Of a DNA stretch of 64,000 nt, positions 1-9,213 are shown piece by piece (position 1 is the first letter of the stretch; each line of letters begins with the position of its first letter). This DNA is from Rugamonas apoptosis. Its GTDB lineage: Bacteria > Pseudomonadota > Gammaproteobacteria > Burkholderiales > Burkholderiaceae_D. A model generated the notes under the pieces. That model was not told the DNA's origin, did no database searches, and saw nothing but the letters and a program-made list of their open reading frames with translations. The position numbers were made by a program, and so were the translations under genes. The DNA is taken from positions 62,001 through 126,000 of the forward strand of contig NZ_JACEZU010000003.1 of assembly GCF_014042355.1 (NCBI RefSeq), written 5' to 3'.

Positions 1-1
1 A

Positions 2-508
2 TCGTTCTTGAAGATCGGCATCATCGGCGCGGTGACGCTGGCCGCTGGCGGCGCGCTGTACCGCGCCGTGCAGGGGCCGGCCCAGCCGCACGCGTTCGCG
101 CTGGACGACAACGCGCGTGCCGTGCTGACGGCGCTGATCCCATCCATGCTGGGCCCCGTGCTGCCCACTGCACCCGAGGCGCGCACGGCCGCCGTGGCCA
201 ACACGGTGGAGCGCGTGGCCGGCGCCGTGCACGGCTTGCCGCTGGCCACACAGAAGGAAGTGCAGGACCTGTTCGGCCTGCTGTCGCTGGGACCGGCGCG
301 CCGCTTCCTGGCCGGTGTGCCGGCCAGCTGGAACGAGGCCACCCCGGCCCAGATCGACGCTTTCCTGCAAAGCTGGCAGCATCATCGCATCGCCATGCTG
401 GTCACGGCCTACCAGGCCTTGCATGACCTGATCGCCGGTGCCTGGTATTCCGATCCCGCGCATTGGGATGCGATCGGCTATCCCGGCCCGATCAAGGAAT
501 TGAGCTGA
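2..508 (+). CDS. Tat-exported gluconate 2-dehydrogenase subunit 3-like protein (5' partial)
   Basis: Small companion subunit of a flavin dehydrogenase; its partner is the GMC oxidoreductase that starts 28 bp downstream. The gene is cut by the window edge. The frame is open from base 2 and reads SFLKIGIIGAVTLAAGG, the back half of a twin-arginine signal (RRxFLK followed by a hydrophobic stretch), so the RR pair and the start lie upstream of the window. The TTG at 8 is therefore probably an internal Leu codon. The mature part, about 140 residues, is helical with a C-terminal HWDAIGYPGPI motif seen in subunit 3-like proteins. Those proteins help export or mature the large GMC subunit, which often lacks its own signal. 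Family assignment is by recognition of the arrangement and the C-terminus. Confidence 0.72.
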   Translation, partial: SFLKIGIIGAVTLAAGGALYRAVQGPAQPHAFALDDNARAVLTALIPSMLGPVLPTAPEARTAAVANTVERVAGAVHGLPLATQKEVQDLFGLLSLGPARRFLAGVPASWNEATPAQIDAFLQSWQHHRIAMLVTAYQALHDLIAGAWYSDPAHWDAIGYPGPIKELS

Positions 509-536
509 ACTGTCCGCCACCTTTCTGGAAGCTGCA

Positions 537-2186
537 ATGATCAAAACGAATATCCCCATCGCGCCCGTCACGGGCCGCATTCCCGATCCCATCCAGGCTG
601 GCCTGGCCGCCGGCTGGGACGTCACTGATTGCGCCCGGCTGGACGGCGACCGCACGCTGGAAGCGGACGTGGTCATCGTCGGCAGCGGCGCCGGCGGCGG
701 TGTCACGGCCGAGATCCTCGCGCTGGCCGGCGTCAAGGTGCTGATCGTGGAGGAGGGCGCGCTCAAGTCGTCCAAGGACTTCAAGATGCGCGAGGCGGAC
801 GCCTATCCCGCGCTGTACCAGGAGTCGGGTGCGCGCAAGACGCGCGACAAGGGCATCAACATCCTGCAGGGCCGCACAGTGGGCGGCACCACCGTCGTCA
901 ACTGGACCACCAGCTTCCGCACCCCGCCCGGCACGCTCAATTACTGGACCGAACGCTTCGGTTTGAAAAGCTACACGCCGGAAGCGCTGGCGCCGTGGTT
1001 CGCCATGATGGAGGAGCGGCTCAGCATCCACGAGTGGAATACGGCGCCCAACGCCAACAACGACTTGCTGCGCCAGGGCGCGGCCAAGCTGGGCATCCCG
1101 ACTTCCACCATCCACCGCAATGTGAACGGCTGCTGGAATCTCGGTTACTGCGGCATGGGCTGTCCCACCAACGCCAAGCAATCGATGCTGGTGACGACTC
1201 TGCCGTCGGCCCTCAAGCGCGGCGCCGTGCTGCTCACCCGTTTGCGCGCGGAGCGCTTCGTGTTCAAGGGCGACCGGGTCGAGCAGCTCGACTGCGTGGC
1301 GCTGGACGCTCCCGGCCTGGCCACCACCGGCCGCAAGGTGACGCTGCGCGCCAGACATTTTGTGCTGGCGGGCGGCGCCATCAATTCGCCGGCGCTGCTG
1401 ATGCGCTCGGCCGCGCCCGATCCCCATGGCCTGCTGGGCAAACGCACCTTCCTCCATCCCACCATCATCTCGGCCGGTTTATTCGAGCAGCGCGTGGATG
1501 GCTACGCGGGCGCGCCGCAGTCGGTGTACTCGGATCACTTCCTGCACACCGGCCCCATCGATGGGCCGATCGGCTACAAACTGGAGGCGCCGCCGCTGCA
1601 CCCACTGCTGCTGTCGTCCACCATGCCCGGCTTTGGCGCCCGGCATGCGGACATGATGCGCCAGTTCCCGCATCTGCAAGGCATGCTGGCGCTGCTGCGC
1701 GACGGCTTCCATCCCGAGTCCGTGGGCGGCAGCGTCATGCTCAACAACGGTGCGCCCGTGCTCGATTACCCGATTACTGATTTCCTGTGGGACGGCGTGC
1801 GCCGTTCGTTGCTCACCATGGCCGAGATCCAGTTCGCGGCTGGCGCCAAGAGCGTCACGCCGGTGCATGAGCAGGCCGACAGCTACAGCACGCTGGCGGC
1901 GGCCAAACAGGCCATCAACAGCTTGCCGTACCAGGTGTTGCAGGCCAAGGTGGTGTCGGCCCACGTGATGGGCGGCTGCACGCTGTCGGACGACGAGCGT
2001 CAGGGCGTGGTGGGGGCCGATGGCCGCTACCATGGCGTGGCCAACCTGTCGGTGCATGACGGTTCGCTGTTCCCTACCTCGATCGGCGCCAATCCCCAGC
2101 TGTCGATCTACGGCATCACGGCGCGCATGGCCAGCGCGCTGGCGCAGCAACTGACGGGCAAACCGGCGCCGCGCGCCAGCGCGTAG
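537..2186 (+). CDS. GMC family FAD-dependent oxidoreductase
   Basis: Predicted flavin dehydrogenase of the glucose-methanol-choline family, 549 residues, oxidising an alcohol or sugar and probably passing electrons to a cytochrome c. The FAD-binding dinucleotide fold is near residue 40 (VVIVGSGAGGG, acidic strand end VEEG). A GRTVGGTTVVN segment follows at about residues 112-122. The C-terminus holds the family active-site pair, His in HVMGGC near residue 476 and Asn in GANPQLS near 520. No signal peptide is seen. Co-export with the Tat-tagged subunit upstream would explain this and is known for gluconate 2-dehydrogenase-type complexes. The start is supported by GGAAG about 6 bp upstream. The usual cytochrome subunit is not directly downstream. 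Substrate cannot be told from sequence. Confidence 0.88.
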   Translation: MIKTNIPIAPVTGRIPDPIQAGLAAGWDVTDCARLDGDRTLEADVVIVGSGAGGGVTAEILALAGVKVLIVEEGALKSSKDFKMREADAYPALYQESGARKTRDKGINILQGRTVGGTTVVNWTTSFRTPPGTLNYWTERFGLKSYTPEALAPWFAMMEERLSIHEWNTAPNANNDLLRQGAAKLGIPTSTIHRNVNGCWNLGYCGMGCPTNAKQSMLVTTLPSALKRGAVLLTRLRAERFVFKGDRVEQLDCVALDAPGLATTGRKVTLRARHFVLAGGAINSPALLMRSAAPDPHGLLGKRTFLHPTIISAGLFEQRVDGYAGAPQSVYSDHFLHTGPIDGPIGYKLEAPPLHPLLLSSTMPGFGARHADMMRQFPHLQGMLALLRDGFHPESVGGSVMLNNGAPVLDYPITDFLWDGVRRSLLTMAEIQFAAGAKSVTPVHEQADSYSTLAAAKQAINSLPYQVLQAKVVSAHVMGGCTLSDDERQGVVGADGRYHGVANLSVHDGSLFPTSIGANPQLSIYGITARMASALAQQLTGKPAPRASA

Positions 2187-2198
2187 CGTCGCCAGGGA

Positions 2199-2220
2199 GC
2201 GGCGCCAAGGCCGGCGCCGC
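2199..2220. repeat. GC-rich inverted repeat between GMC oxidoreductase and hydrolase genes
   Basis: GCGGCGCC and GGCGCCGC form a perfect 8-bp stem around a 6-nt loop just before the hydrolase start. No T-run follows, so it is not a clear intrinsic terminator. It could be a processing or weak pause structure. Confidence 0.4.
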
Positions 2221-2233
2221 ATTGAGAGCGAGC

Positions 2234-3175
2234 ATGTTGAAACGTATCCTGATCGTGTTGTTGCTGGTGCAGGCCGCCGCCGCGCTGGGCGTGGCGCTGG
2301 CCGCGCAACAGGCCTGGGGACTGGGCCTGTGGCCGGCGCTGGCCGTCGGTGTGGGCGCCGTGCTGGTGCTGCGGCTGCTGATCTCGCTGCACAATTTCTA
2401 CCTGAGCTGGCGCGCCGGCAGCATGGTGCCGCCCGCGTTCAAGGTGACGCCGCTGGGCTGGCTGCGTCTCGTGTTGTATGAATTCCATGCATCTTTAGCC
2501 GCTTCTTCCATACATATGCTGCATAGTACGGCGCCCCATGTGGCGGCCGGCACGCAGCAACTGCCCGTGTTGCTGCTGCACGGCTATGCCTGCAACAGCG
2601 GCTACTGGACCCAACTGAGCGCCCGGCTGCGCCAGGCCGGCATCAGCCATCTGGCGCCGGACCTGGAACCGCTGGGGGCGGACATCGATCATTACGTGGC
2701 ACAAGTGCGGGCCGCCATCGAACAACTGTGCGCGGCCACTGGCGCGCGGCAGGTGGTGATCGTGGCCCACAGCATGGGCGGGCTGGTGGCGCGCGCCTAT
2801 CTGCGCCGCCATGGCGAGGCACGGGTGGCGCGCGTGATCACGCTGGGCACCCCCCACCACGGTACGGCGCTGGCCAGTTGGGGCCTGGGCCGCAACGCGG
2901 CGCAAATGCGCCACCGCAGCGCATGGCTGCGGGCGCTGGACGCGGCTGACGCAAATTCGCAACGCGGCTTGATTACTTCCATTTATTCCCATCACGACAA
3001 CATTGTTGCGCCACAGGACTCCAGCCAGCTGGCCGGCGCGCACCATGTGGCGGTGGGCGCCATCGGCCATGTGGCGCTGGGCCGCCATCCCGCCATCCTG
3101 CGCCAGGTGCTGGCGGAAATCGCCGCCGTCCCCTTGGCGGCGCGGCGCGTGGACAGCCCCGGCCAGCTTCGATAG
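2234..3175 (+). CDS. Membrane-anchored alpha/beta hydrolase (lipase/esterase-like)
   Basis: Predicted serine hydrolase of 313 residues. The nucleophile elbow is AHSMGG (Ser near 180), the oxyanion-loop region is LLLHGYACNSGYW near residue 115, and a late Asp (HDNIVAPQD) and His (GAIGHVALG) complete a plausible triad. The first 55 residues contain two hydrophobic segments (LIVLLLVQAAAALGVALAA and a second from about 30), so the enzyme is probably held in the inner membrane. ATG 2234 is chosen over TTG 2222 because it begins a clean hydrophobic N-terminus and has GAGAGCGAG upstream. It resembles PGAP1/triacylglycerol lipase-like hydrolases. The lipase foldase gene elsewhere in the window is 50 kb away, and this protein lacks the secretory signal of a foldase-dependent lipase. 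Confidence 0.8.
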   Translation: MLKRILIVLLLVQAAAALGVALAAQQAWGLGLWPALAVGVGAVLVLRLLISLHNFYLSWRAGSMVPPAFKVTPLGWLRLVLYEFHASLAASSIHMLHSTAPHVAAGTQQLPVLLLHGYACNSGYWTQLSARLRQAGISHLAPDLEPLGADIDHYVAQVRAAIEQLCAATGARQVVIVAHSMGGLVARAYLRRHGEARVARVITLGTPHHGTALASWGLGRNAAQMRHRSAWLRALDAADANSQRGLITSIYSHHDNIVAPQDSSQLAGAHHVAVGAIGHVALGRHPAILRQVLAEIAAVPLAARRVDSPGQLR

Positions 3176-3360
3176 ACTGTTGTTGACGCGTGGGCAAAGT
3201 CACACTTGTGGTGGCTGCTCAGTTTTTACGGCTGGTGCGTGATTTTCTGTGAGATTTTCGCTTGTGCGTTGCTGTATGGTTAATCCTAAGCAGCGCGGCA
3301 CGCTGGGTTGCAGGCCGCATGGCTCGCGAGCCGCGACTTCCTTCCCTCCAAGGCGCGACG

Positions 3361-4842
3361 ATGGCAACAGACTTCGGTACCTTGATCCTCAACGAAACGC
3401 CAGACGCGGTGATCCTGACCTCGCCCGCGGGAGAGGTGCTGTGCTGGACACCAGGTGCGCAGGCCGTGTTCGGCTACAGCGCCGAGGAGGCCCTCGGCCA
3501 CCTGCTGCACGAGCTGATCGTGCCGGCCGACCGCGTCAGCGAGGAAACGGCCGTGATGCGGCAGACCCTGGACACTGGCGCGGCTACCTATGAAACCGTG
3601 CGCCGGGCCAAGGATGGCACGCTGGTCTACATCGACAGTTCCAGCAAGGTGATTCAGCACCAGGCGGGCGCTGTCCAGTACATTTTGTGGAGCAAAAAAG
3701 ACGTCACCCAGCTCAAGGTGACGCGCGACGCCAAACTGGTCGAGGCGCGTTTCGGCGGCTTGCTGGAATCCATGCCGGACGCCATCATCATGGCCAACGC
3801 CAGCGGCCGCGTGGTGCTGGCCAACCGCCAGGCCGAAACCCTGTTTGGCTACGGCCGCGGCGAATTGCGCGGCACCTTGCTGGAGCAATTGATGCCGGCC
3901 CGCTTTCGCGGCAGCCACGTGGGGCACCGCAGCGATTACTTCACCCAGCCCCAGGTACGCCCCATGGGCTCGGGCCGCGACTTGTACGGCTTGCGCAAGG
4001 ATGGCAAGGAGTTTCCGGTCGAGATCAGCCTGAGCCCGATCGAGACGGGCGAGGGCATGCTGATCATGAGCGCCATCCGCGACAGTAGTGAGCGCCGTCA
4101 TATCGAACACACTTTGCATGAAAAAAATATTGAGCTGGCCAACGCCAACGCGGCCAAGGACCGTTTTTTGGCCGGCATGTCCCATGAATTGCGCACCCCG
4201 CTCAACGCGATCATCGGATTTACGGGTACTATGTTGATGAAGTTGCCTGGCCCCATCAACAGCGAGCAGGAACGCCAGTTGCACACCATCCAGGGCAGCG
4301 CCCGTCACTTGCTGTCGCTGATTAACGATCTGCTGGATTTGACCAAGATCGAGTCCGGCAAGGTGGAGCTCAATTTCCTGCCGCTGCAAGGCCGGCCGCT
4401 GATCGAGGAAGTGCTGCAGTTGTTCCGCCAGCCGGCCCTGCAAAAGGAGCTGGCGCTGAGCTTCGACAGTGAACCGCACGACGTGGCCTTGATGACGGAC
4501 CGGCGTGCGTTGCAGCAGATTTTGATGAACCTGATTAACAACGCGATCAAATTCACGGTGCAGGGGGAGGTGGCGGTGCGGCTGGACGTGGTCACGCGCG
4601 ATGGCGCGGCCTGCGCCCGGGTCAGCGTGCGCGACACGGGGCCGGGCATCGCGCCGGAGCAGCAGGGCCGGCTGTTCCAGGCCTTCGCCCAGCTCGACGC
4701 CAGCAACACGCGGCCGCAGGAGGGCACGGGGCTGGGCCTGCACCTGAGCCAGAAGCTGGCCGGCCTGCTGCATGGGCATATTGAATTTGAAAGTCAGTAC
4801 GGCGTGGGCAGTACCTTCACGCTGGTGTTGCCGCTCGATTGA
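3361..4842 (+). CDS. PAS-PAS sensor histidine kinase
   Basis: Soluble two-component sensor kinase, 493 residues. PAS domains lie at about 1-125 and 130-245. HisKA follows with the phospho-acceptor in MSHELRTP (His275), then an ATPase domain with N box (LMNLINNAIKF), G1 (VRDTGPGI) and G2 (GTGLGLHL). No membrane segment is seen, so the signal is likely cytoplasmic (redox, ligand or oxygen through PAS). ATG 3361 is preferred over the upstream TTG 3262 because PAS homology begins here and AAGG lies 10 bp before it. The next gene, 68 bp downstream in the same direction, carries three receiver domains and is the obvious partner. No receiver is fused to the kinase. Confidence 0.9.
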   Translation: MATDFGTLILNETPDAVILTSPAGEVLCWTPGAQAVFGYSAEEALGHLLHELIVPADRVSEETAVMRQTLDTGAATYETVRRAKDGTLVYIDSSSKVIQHQAGAVQYILWSKKDVTQLKVTRDAKLVEARFGGLLESMPDAIIMANASGRVVLANRQAETLFGYGRGELRGTLLEQLMPARFRGSHVGHRSDYFTQPQVRPMGSGRDLYGLRKDGKEFPVEISLSPIETGEGMLIMSAIRDSSERRHIEHTLHEKNIELANANAAKDRFLAGMSHELRTPLNAIIGFTGTMLMKLPGPINSEQERQLHTIQGSARHLLSLINDLLDLTKIESGKVELNFLPLQGRPLIEEVLQLFRQPALQKELALSFDSEPHDVALMTDRRALQQILMNLINNAIKFTVQGEVAVRLDVVTRDGAACARVSVRDTGPGIAPEQQGRLFQAFAQLDASNTRPQEGTGLGLHLSQKLAGLLHGHIEFESQYGVGSTFTLVLPLD

Positions 4843-4910
4843 AGGCGGTGCAACGATGAGGCGGGGTGTGGCTGCCCCGCTGGGCAAGTGGATCAACCTG
4901 GAGCGCTAAC

Positions 4911-7900
4911 GTGTCGGCACGCATCCTTATCATTGAAGACAATCCCACCAACATGGAGCTGATGGTGTATCTGTTGCGCGCCTTCGGCTATACCCCGCTC
5001 ACGGCCAGCGATGGCGAGGCGGGCGTGGCGGCGGCCCGACAGGAATTGCCCGACCTGATCATCTGCGACGTGCACTTGCCCAAGCTCGATGGCTATGGCG
5101 TGGTGGCCGCGCTCAAGGGCGACCCGGCCCTGCGCGCCATCCCGACCCTGGCCGTGACGGCGCTGGCCATGGTGGGCGACCGGGAAAAGCTGCTGGCGGC
5201 CGGCTTTGACGGCTATATCGGCAAACCGATCGAGCCCGATACCTTCGTGACCCAGCTCGAGTCTTTTTTGCCGGGGGCGTCGGCCCCCGGTAAAAGCGAG
5301 GTTGCCACCATCCTGATCGTGGATGACCACGTGCTGAACCGCGAGTTCCTGATGACGCTGCTCGGCTATGGCGGCCACCGGCTGCTGGAGGCGTCCAACG
5401 GCGCCGAAGGCTTGAAGATGGTGCATGCCGAGCGTCCCGACCTGGTGATCTCCGACATCCTGATGCCCAATATGGATGGCTACGAGTTCGTCACCCGCAT
5501 GCACGCCGACCCGGCCACGGCCGACGTGCCCATCATCTTCTACACGGCCACCTACCGCGAGCGCGAGGCGATGGCCGTGGCCCAGTCCTGCGGCGTGCGC
5601 TGGGTGCTGCCCAAGCCGTCCGATCCCGACGTGATCCTGCGCACCGTGCACGAGGCGCTGGGCCTGTCGATGGAAGTGGAAACCATGCCCTCGTTCGCGC
5701 CGGAACCGCCGTCCGAAGGCCGCTTCCACGGCATCGACCACAAGGTGGCCGAGTACCTCGATGTGCTGGAGGCGAGCAGCCAGCAGATCACGCAACTGGC
5801 CAACGCCGGCGACGGCGACGAGCCGGCGCCGGAACATCTGTCGCTGATGACGGCGCGCTTGTCGAGTTCACTATCGAGCTTGCAGGCGGTCAGCTTGCGC
5901 CTGACGGCCCTGATCGAACTGGGCATCGAACTGGGCGCCGAACGCGATCCGCAGGCGCTGGTGGAGATCGGCTGCCGGGTGGCGCAGAATATTTGCGTGT
6001 CCAAGTACGCTTGCATCGGCGTACTCGACAACGGTGCTGCCGAGCTCAGTTTTTTCGCCGCCTGCGGCACCGGCCAGCAAGTGCGGGTGGTGGCCGGCGC
6101 GCCGCGCGCGGGTGTGCTGCGCGGGCTGCTGGAACAGCGCCTGCCGGTCCGCATCAACGACGTCGACGGCGATCCCGGCCGCATCGGGCTGCCGGCCGGC
6201 CATCCGCCCGTGCACTCGTTCCTGGGCGTGCCGATCGCCTCGCGCGAACGCACCCACGGCTGGCTGTATCTGGTCGACAAGCTGGGCGCCGATGAATTTT
6301 CCGAAGTCGATGAACGGGTGGCCGCCACGGTGGCGGCGCAGATCGCCGTGGCCTACGAAAACCTGCTGCTGTACGATCAGATCAAGCGCCACCACGCCCA
6401 GCTCACGCTGGACATGAACGCCCGCATCCGGCTCGACGAGGACTTGCGCCGCTTCCGGCTGGCCATGGACGCCACGGCCGACGCCATCTTCCTGGTGGAC
6501 CGGGCCGGCATGTGCTTCGTGGACGTGAACGTGACGGCGTGCCGCATGCTCGGCTACAAGCGCGAGGACTTCCTGGAGGTGGGGCCGGACAAGAAGCCGT
6601 CCGGCGACCTGAGCCGGCTGGAGGACTTGTATGACAAGCTGCTGGCCGGCGACCAGAGCGGCGCCATGACGGAACTGCTGCTCACGCGCCATGACGGCAC
6701 GCCGCTGTCGGTGGAAGTGCAGCGCCGCACGCTGCGTTCGGGCCAGAGCTGGATCCTGGTGGCCGTGGCGCGCGACATCACGGAACGCAAGGAGGCCGAA
6801 CAGCGCCTGCTCAAGCTGGCCCATTTCGACACCTTGACCGGCCTGCCCAACCGCAGCCAGTTCTACGATTCGCTGACCCATTCGCTGCACCAGGCCGGCG
6901 AGCACAAATGGGCGCTGGCCGTGCTGTTCCTGGACGTGGACCGCTTCAAGAACGTCAACGACACCCTGGGCCATACCATCGGCGACGAACTGCTGCGCCA
7001 GTTCTCCAACCGGCTGGTCGATTGCCTGCGGGTGCGCGATACCATCGGGCGCTTCGGCGGCGACGAGTTCGCGGCCATCCTGATGCTGCCGGAGGGCGCG
7101 CAGAACGCCATCGCCGTGGTCGACAAGATCCGCGAAGCGATGCGCCGTCCGTTCGATTTGAAGGGGCATGAAGTGACGGTGACGGCCAGTATCGGCATCT
7201 CCGTGTTCCCCGACGACGGCACCGACGCCGACACGCTGATCCAGTACGCCGACACGGCCATGTATCGCGCCAAGGAAGCCGGGCGCGACGCGTTCCGCTT
7301 CTTCACGGCCGAGATGAACGCGCAATCGCTGGCGCGGCTGGACCTGGAGAACGCGCTGCGGCGCGCCATCGAGAACGACGAATTCGTGCTGTTCTTCCAG
7401 CCCAAGGTGGATATCGGTTCCGGCCGCATCAGCGGCGCCGAGGCACTGATCCGCTGGCAGCGTCCCGGCCACGGCATGGTGTCGCCGGCCCTGTTCATCC
7501 CCATCCTGGAGGAGACAGGCTTGATCGTGCGGGTCGGCACCTGGGTGCTCAACGAGGCGTGCCGCAAGATCGCCCAATGGAGCCGCAGCAATATCGGCCC
7601 GGTGCATTTGTCCGTCAACGTGTCGGGCATCCAGTTCTTCGTCGGCGGGCTGGAGGAAGAGGTGATGAAGGCGATCAAGGAAAACGACATCGCGCCGGAG
7701 TTGCTGGAGCTGGAGCTGACGGAAAGTTCGCTGATGTCGAACGCGGAAGACACCATTACCGTGCTGCAGAACCTGAAGGCGCTGGGGATCCAGATTTCGA
7801 TCGACGATTTCGGCACCGGTTATTCCAGCCTGGCTTACCTGAAGCGCTTCCCGATCGACAAGCTGAAGATCGACATCGCTTTCGTGCGCGAAGTGACCAG

Positions 7901-8537
7901 CAATCCGGACGACGCGGCCATCGTGCTGGCCATCATCAACATGGCGCACAGCATGAAGCTGGAAGTGATCGCCGAAGGCGTGGAAAAGGATGCGCAACTG
8001 GCCTATCTGCGGCGTCATGGATGTGACGAAATGCAGGGCTATTATTTCAGCCGCCCGTTGCCGGAAGAGGAGTTCGAACAAATGCTCAGCGAAGGAAAAT
8101 CCCTGCAGGCGCCAGTCGACGAGACGGTGCTCGAGCAGCAGACCTTGCTCATCGTGGACGACGACGCGTTCATGCTGGACGTGCTGACCGACTTCCTGGC
8201 CCAGGATGGCTACCGCATCCTGACGGCGCAAACGGCGGCCGAGGGCTTCGACGTGCTGGCGCGGCACCGGGTGCAAGTGATCCTGTGCGACCAGTGCATG
8301 CCGCTCATGAGCGGGACGGAATTCATGGAGCGGGTCAAGAACCTGGCGCCGGACACCTTCCGCATCATGCTGTCGGCCTATGCGGACCTGACGCCCATCA
8401 TGGCCGCCATCAACCATGGCGCCATCGACCGCTTCTACACCAAGCCGTGGAAGGGGGCCGTGCTGCGCGAGAACATCCGCGAAGGCTTCCGCCTGCACGC
8501 CCAGCTGCACGGCCCCAGTGCCGTGCTCAGCGGCTGA
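4911..8537 (+). CDS. Multidomain REC-REC-GAF-PAS-GGDEF-EAL-REC cyclic-di-GMP regulator
   Basis: 1208-residue response regulator joining phosphotransfer to cyclic-di-GMP turnover. REC1 is at 4-120 (Asp53 in CDVHLPKLDG) and REC2 at 133-250 (Asp182 in SDILMPNMDG). GAF spans about 335-485 and PAS about 515-630. The GGDEF motif is intact near 716 (FGGDEFA) and EAL is intact near 844 (AEALIRW) with the downstream DDFGTGYSS loop. A third receiver is at about 1080-1200 (phospho-Asp region LCDQCMPLMSG). GTG 4911 is chosen because GGAG precedes it and MSARILIIEDN is the usual REC beginning. It follows the PAS-PAS kinase by 68 bp. Both catalytic motifs look intact, so the direction of activity cannot be predicted. 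The C-terminal receiver resembles RpfG-type REC modules and is the odd part. Confidence 0.92.
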   Translation: MSARILIIEDNPTNMELMVYLLRAFGYTPLTASDGEAGVAAARQELPDLIICDVHLPKLDGYGVVAALKGDPALRAIPTLAVTALAMVGDREKLLAAGFDGYIGKPIEPDTFVTQLESFLPGASAPGKSEVATILIVDDHVLNREFLMTLLGYGGHRLLEASNGAEGLKMVHAERPDLVISDILMPNMDGYEFVTRMHADPATADVPIIFYTATYREREAMAVAQSCGVRWVLPKPSDPDVILRTVHEALGLSMEVETMPSFAPEPPSEGRFHGIDHKVAEYLDVLEASSQQITQLANAGDGDEPAPEHLSLMTARLSSSLSSLQAVSLRLTALIELGIELGAERDPQALVEIGCRVAQNICVSKYACIGVLDNGAAELSFFAACGTGQQVRVVAGAPRAGVLRGLLEQRLPVRINDVDGDPGRIGLPAGHPPVHSFLGVPIASRERTHGWLYLVDKLGADEFSEVDERVAATVAAQIAVAYENLLLYDQIKRHHAQLTLDMNARIRLDEDLRRFRLAMDATADAIFLVDRAGMCFVDVNVTACRMLGYKREDFLEVGPDKKPSGDLSRLEDLYDKLLAGDQSGAMTELLLTRHDGTPLSVEVQRRTLRSGQSWILVAVARDITERKEAEQRLLKLAHFDTLTGLPNRSQFYDSLTHSLHQAGEHKWALAVLFLDVDRFKNVNDTLGHTIGDELLRQFSNRLVDCLRVRDTIGRFGGDEFAAILMLPEGAQNAIAVVDKIREAMRRPFDLKGHEVTVTASIGISVFPDDGTDADTLIQYADTAMYRAKEAGRDAFRFFTAEMNAQSLARLDLENALRRAIENDEFVLFFQPKVDIGSGRISGAEALIRWQRPGHGMVSPALFIPILEETGLIVRVGTWVLNEACRKIAQWSRSNIGPVHLSVNVSGIQFFVGGLEEEVMKAIKENDIAPELLELELTESSLMSNAEDTITVLQNLKALGIQISIDDFGTGYSSLAYLKRFPIDKLKIDIAFVREVTSNPDDAAIVLAIINMAHSMKLEVIAEGVEKDAQLAYLRRHGCDEMQGYYFSRPLPEEEFEQMLSEGKSLQAPVDETVLEQQTLLIVDDDAFMLDVLTDFLAQDGYRILTAQTAAEGFDVLARHRVQVILCDQCMPLMSGTEFMERVKNLAPDTFRIMLSAYADLTPIMAAINHGAIDRFYTKPWKGAVLRENIREGFRLHAQLHGPSAVLSG

Positions 8538-8585
8538 GCGGCGCCGCTGCCGTGTGCTCGTCTGGCCGGCAGTGCCGGGGAGGGG

Positions 8586-8936
8586 TTATGCGGCTTGCAG
8601 CAGGAATTCCACTTTCACGGCGTCATAGGGGAAGATGATGCCGCCGCCCGGTCCATGTTCGAGCACGCCGGCATGCAGCAGGGCGGTAACGTCGCCATGA
8701 ACGGCCTTGACGTCGCGTTCGGCACGGCGCGCCGCTTCTCGAATTGAAACCTCCCCGGCGCCGCACAGAATCTTCAGCAATTGCCAGCGCCTGGCGGTCA
8801 ATACTTGCCACAACAGTTCCGGCGCGGCGAAACTGATGCGGGTGCCGCGTTGCGGCTTGCCCGTATTCCATGCGGTGGTGAAGTCGGCCATGGCGTCGGG
8901 CCTGGCGCGCACATCAAGAACGACGGTCTTCATCAT
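8586..8936 (-). CDS. TumA-like HTH antitoxin (HVO_A0114-type DNA-binding protein)
   Basis: 116-residue winged-helix DNA-binding protein. Residues 40-100 carry the HTH (LLKILCGAGEVSIREAARR, then ALLHAGVLEH as the wing region). It lies downstream of the TumE-like toxin gene and overlaps its 3' end by 23 bp, which implies translational coupling. Antitoxins of this type bind and neutralise the toxin and repress their own promoter. A matching dyad lies upstream of the pair. The start could be Met1 or the adjacent Met2. Toxin-first order is less common than antitoxin-first but is known for this family. Assignment rests on recognition of both proteins and their overlap. Confidence 0.75.
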   Translation of the reverse strand: MMKTVVLDVRARPDAMADFTTAWNTGKPQRGTRISFAAPELLWQVLTARRWQLLKILCGAGEVSIREAARRAERDVKAVHGDVTALLHAGVLEHGPGGGIIFPYDAVKVEFLLQAA

Positions 8937-9210
8937 TCCACCTCGCTATATCGTGCTGAAAGTCGGCGACCAGCTGTTCCGGGGTGCTGAACGCATAGTC
9001 GTATTGCTTACCACGCCAGTGCCGATGGTCGCCTTTGCCGGATTCGTTATCGTATCGTAATACGCATTTTCCGCGAACAACAAAGGCCAGCCGGTATTTG
9101 AAGTGATAGGCCGAACCTTGCATGGCTACAGGCAGGCGCCACAGCACCATCTCCGCGAACCGATCAGTGGCGATGACGATACGGGTTCGCGAGATCAGCG
9201 TCGCCTTCAT
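8914..9210 (-). CDS. TumE-like toxin of a toxin-antitoxin pair
   Basis: 98-residue protein resembling the TumE family of toxins. Key features are an N-terminal beta-rich stretch (RTRIVIATDRFAEMVLWRLP), a central YHFKYRLAFVV segment, the RYDNESGKGDHRH motif and C-terminal HDIARWNDEDR. These Asp/His/Arg-rich features fit the proposed RNase fold. The stop codon lies inside the start region of the HTH partner downstream. Upstream on the minus strand is TTGACA (complement of 9241-9246) with 17 bp to TAGCCT, and a nested inverted repeat. The pair is isolated between a cyclic-di-GMP regulator and a chemoreceptor, consistent with a small mobile cassette. Confidence 0.72.
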   Translation of the reverse strand: MKATLISRTRIVIATDRFAEMVLWRLPVAMQGSAYHFKYRLAFVVRGKCVLRYDNESGKGDHRHWRGKQYDYAFSTPEQLVADFQHDIARWNDEDRRS

Positions 9211-9213
9211 GTC

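Noticed and set aside
5871..8510. 879-codon open frame on the minus strand opposite the cyclic-di-GMP regulator, and similar long frames opposite rpoD, the TonB receptors and nosZ.
   Set aside because: High-GC DNA leaves the antisense frame open. The translations are His/Arg/Gln-rich and match no fold, while the plus-strand genes have clear motifs.
8537..8548. AGCGGCGCCGCT palindrome at the end of the cyclic-di-GMP regulator gene as a terminator.
   Set aside because: No loop and no T tract; GC-rich palindromes are frequent here by chance.
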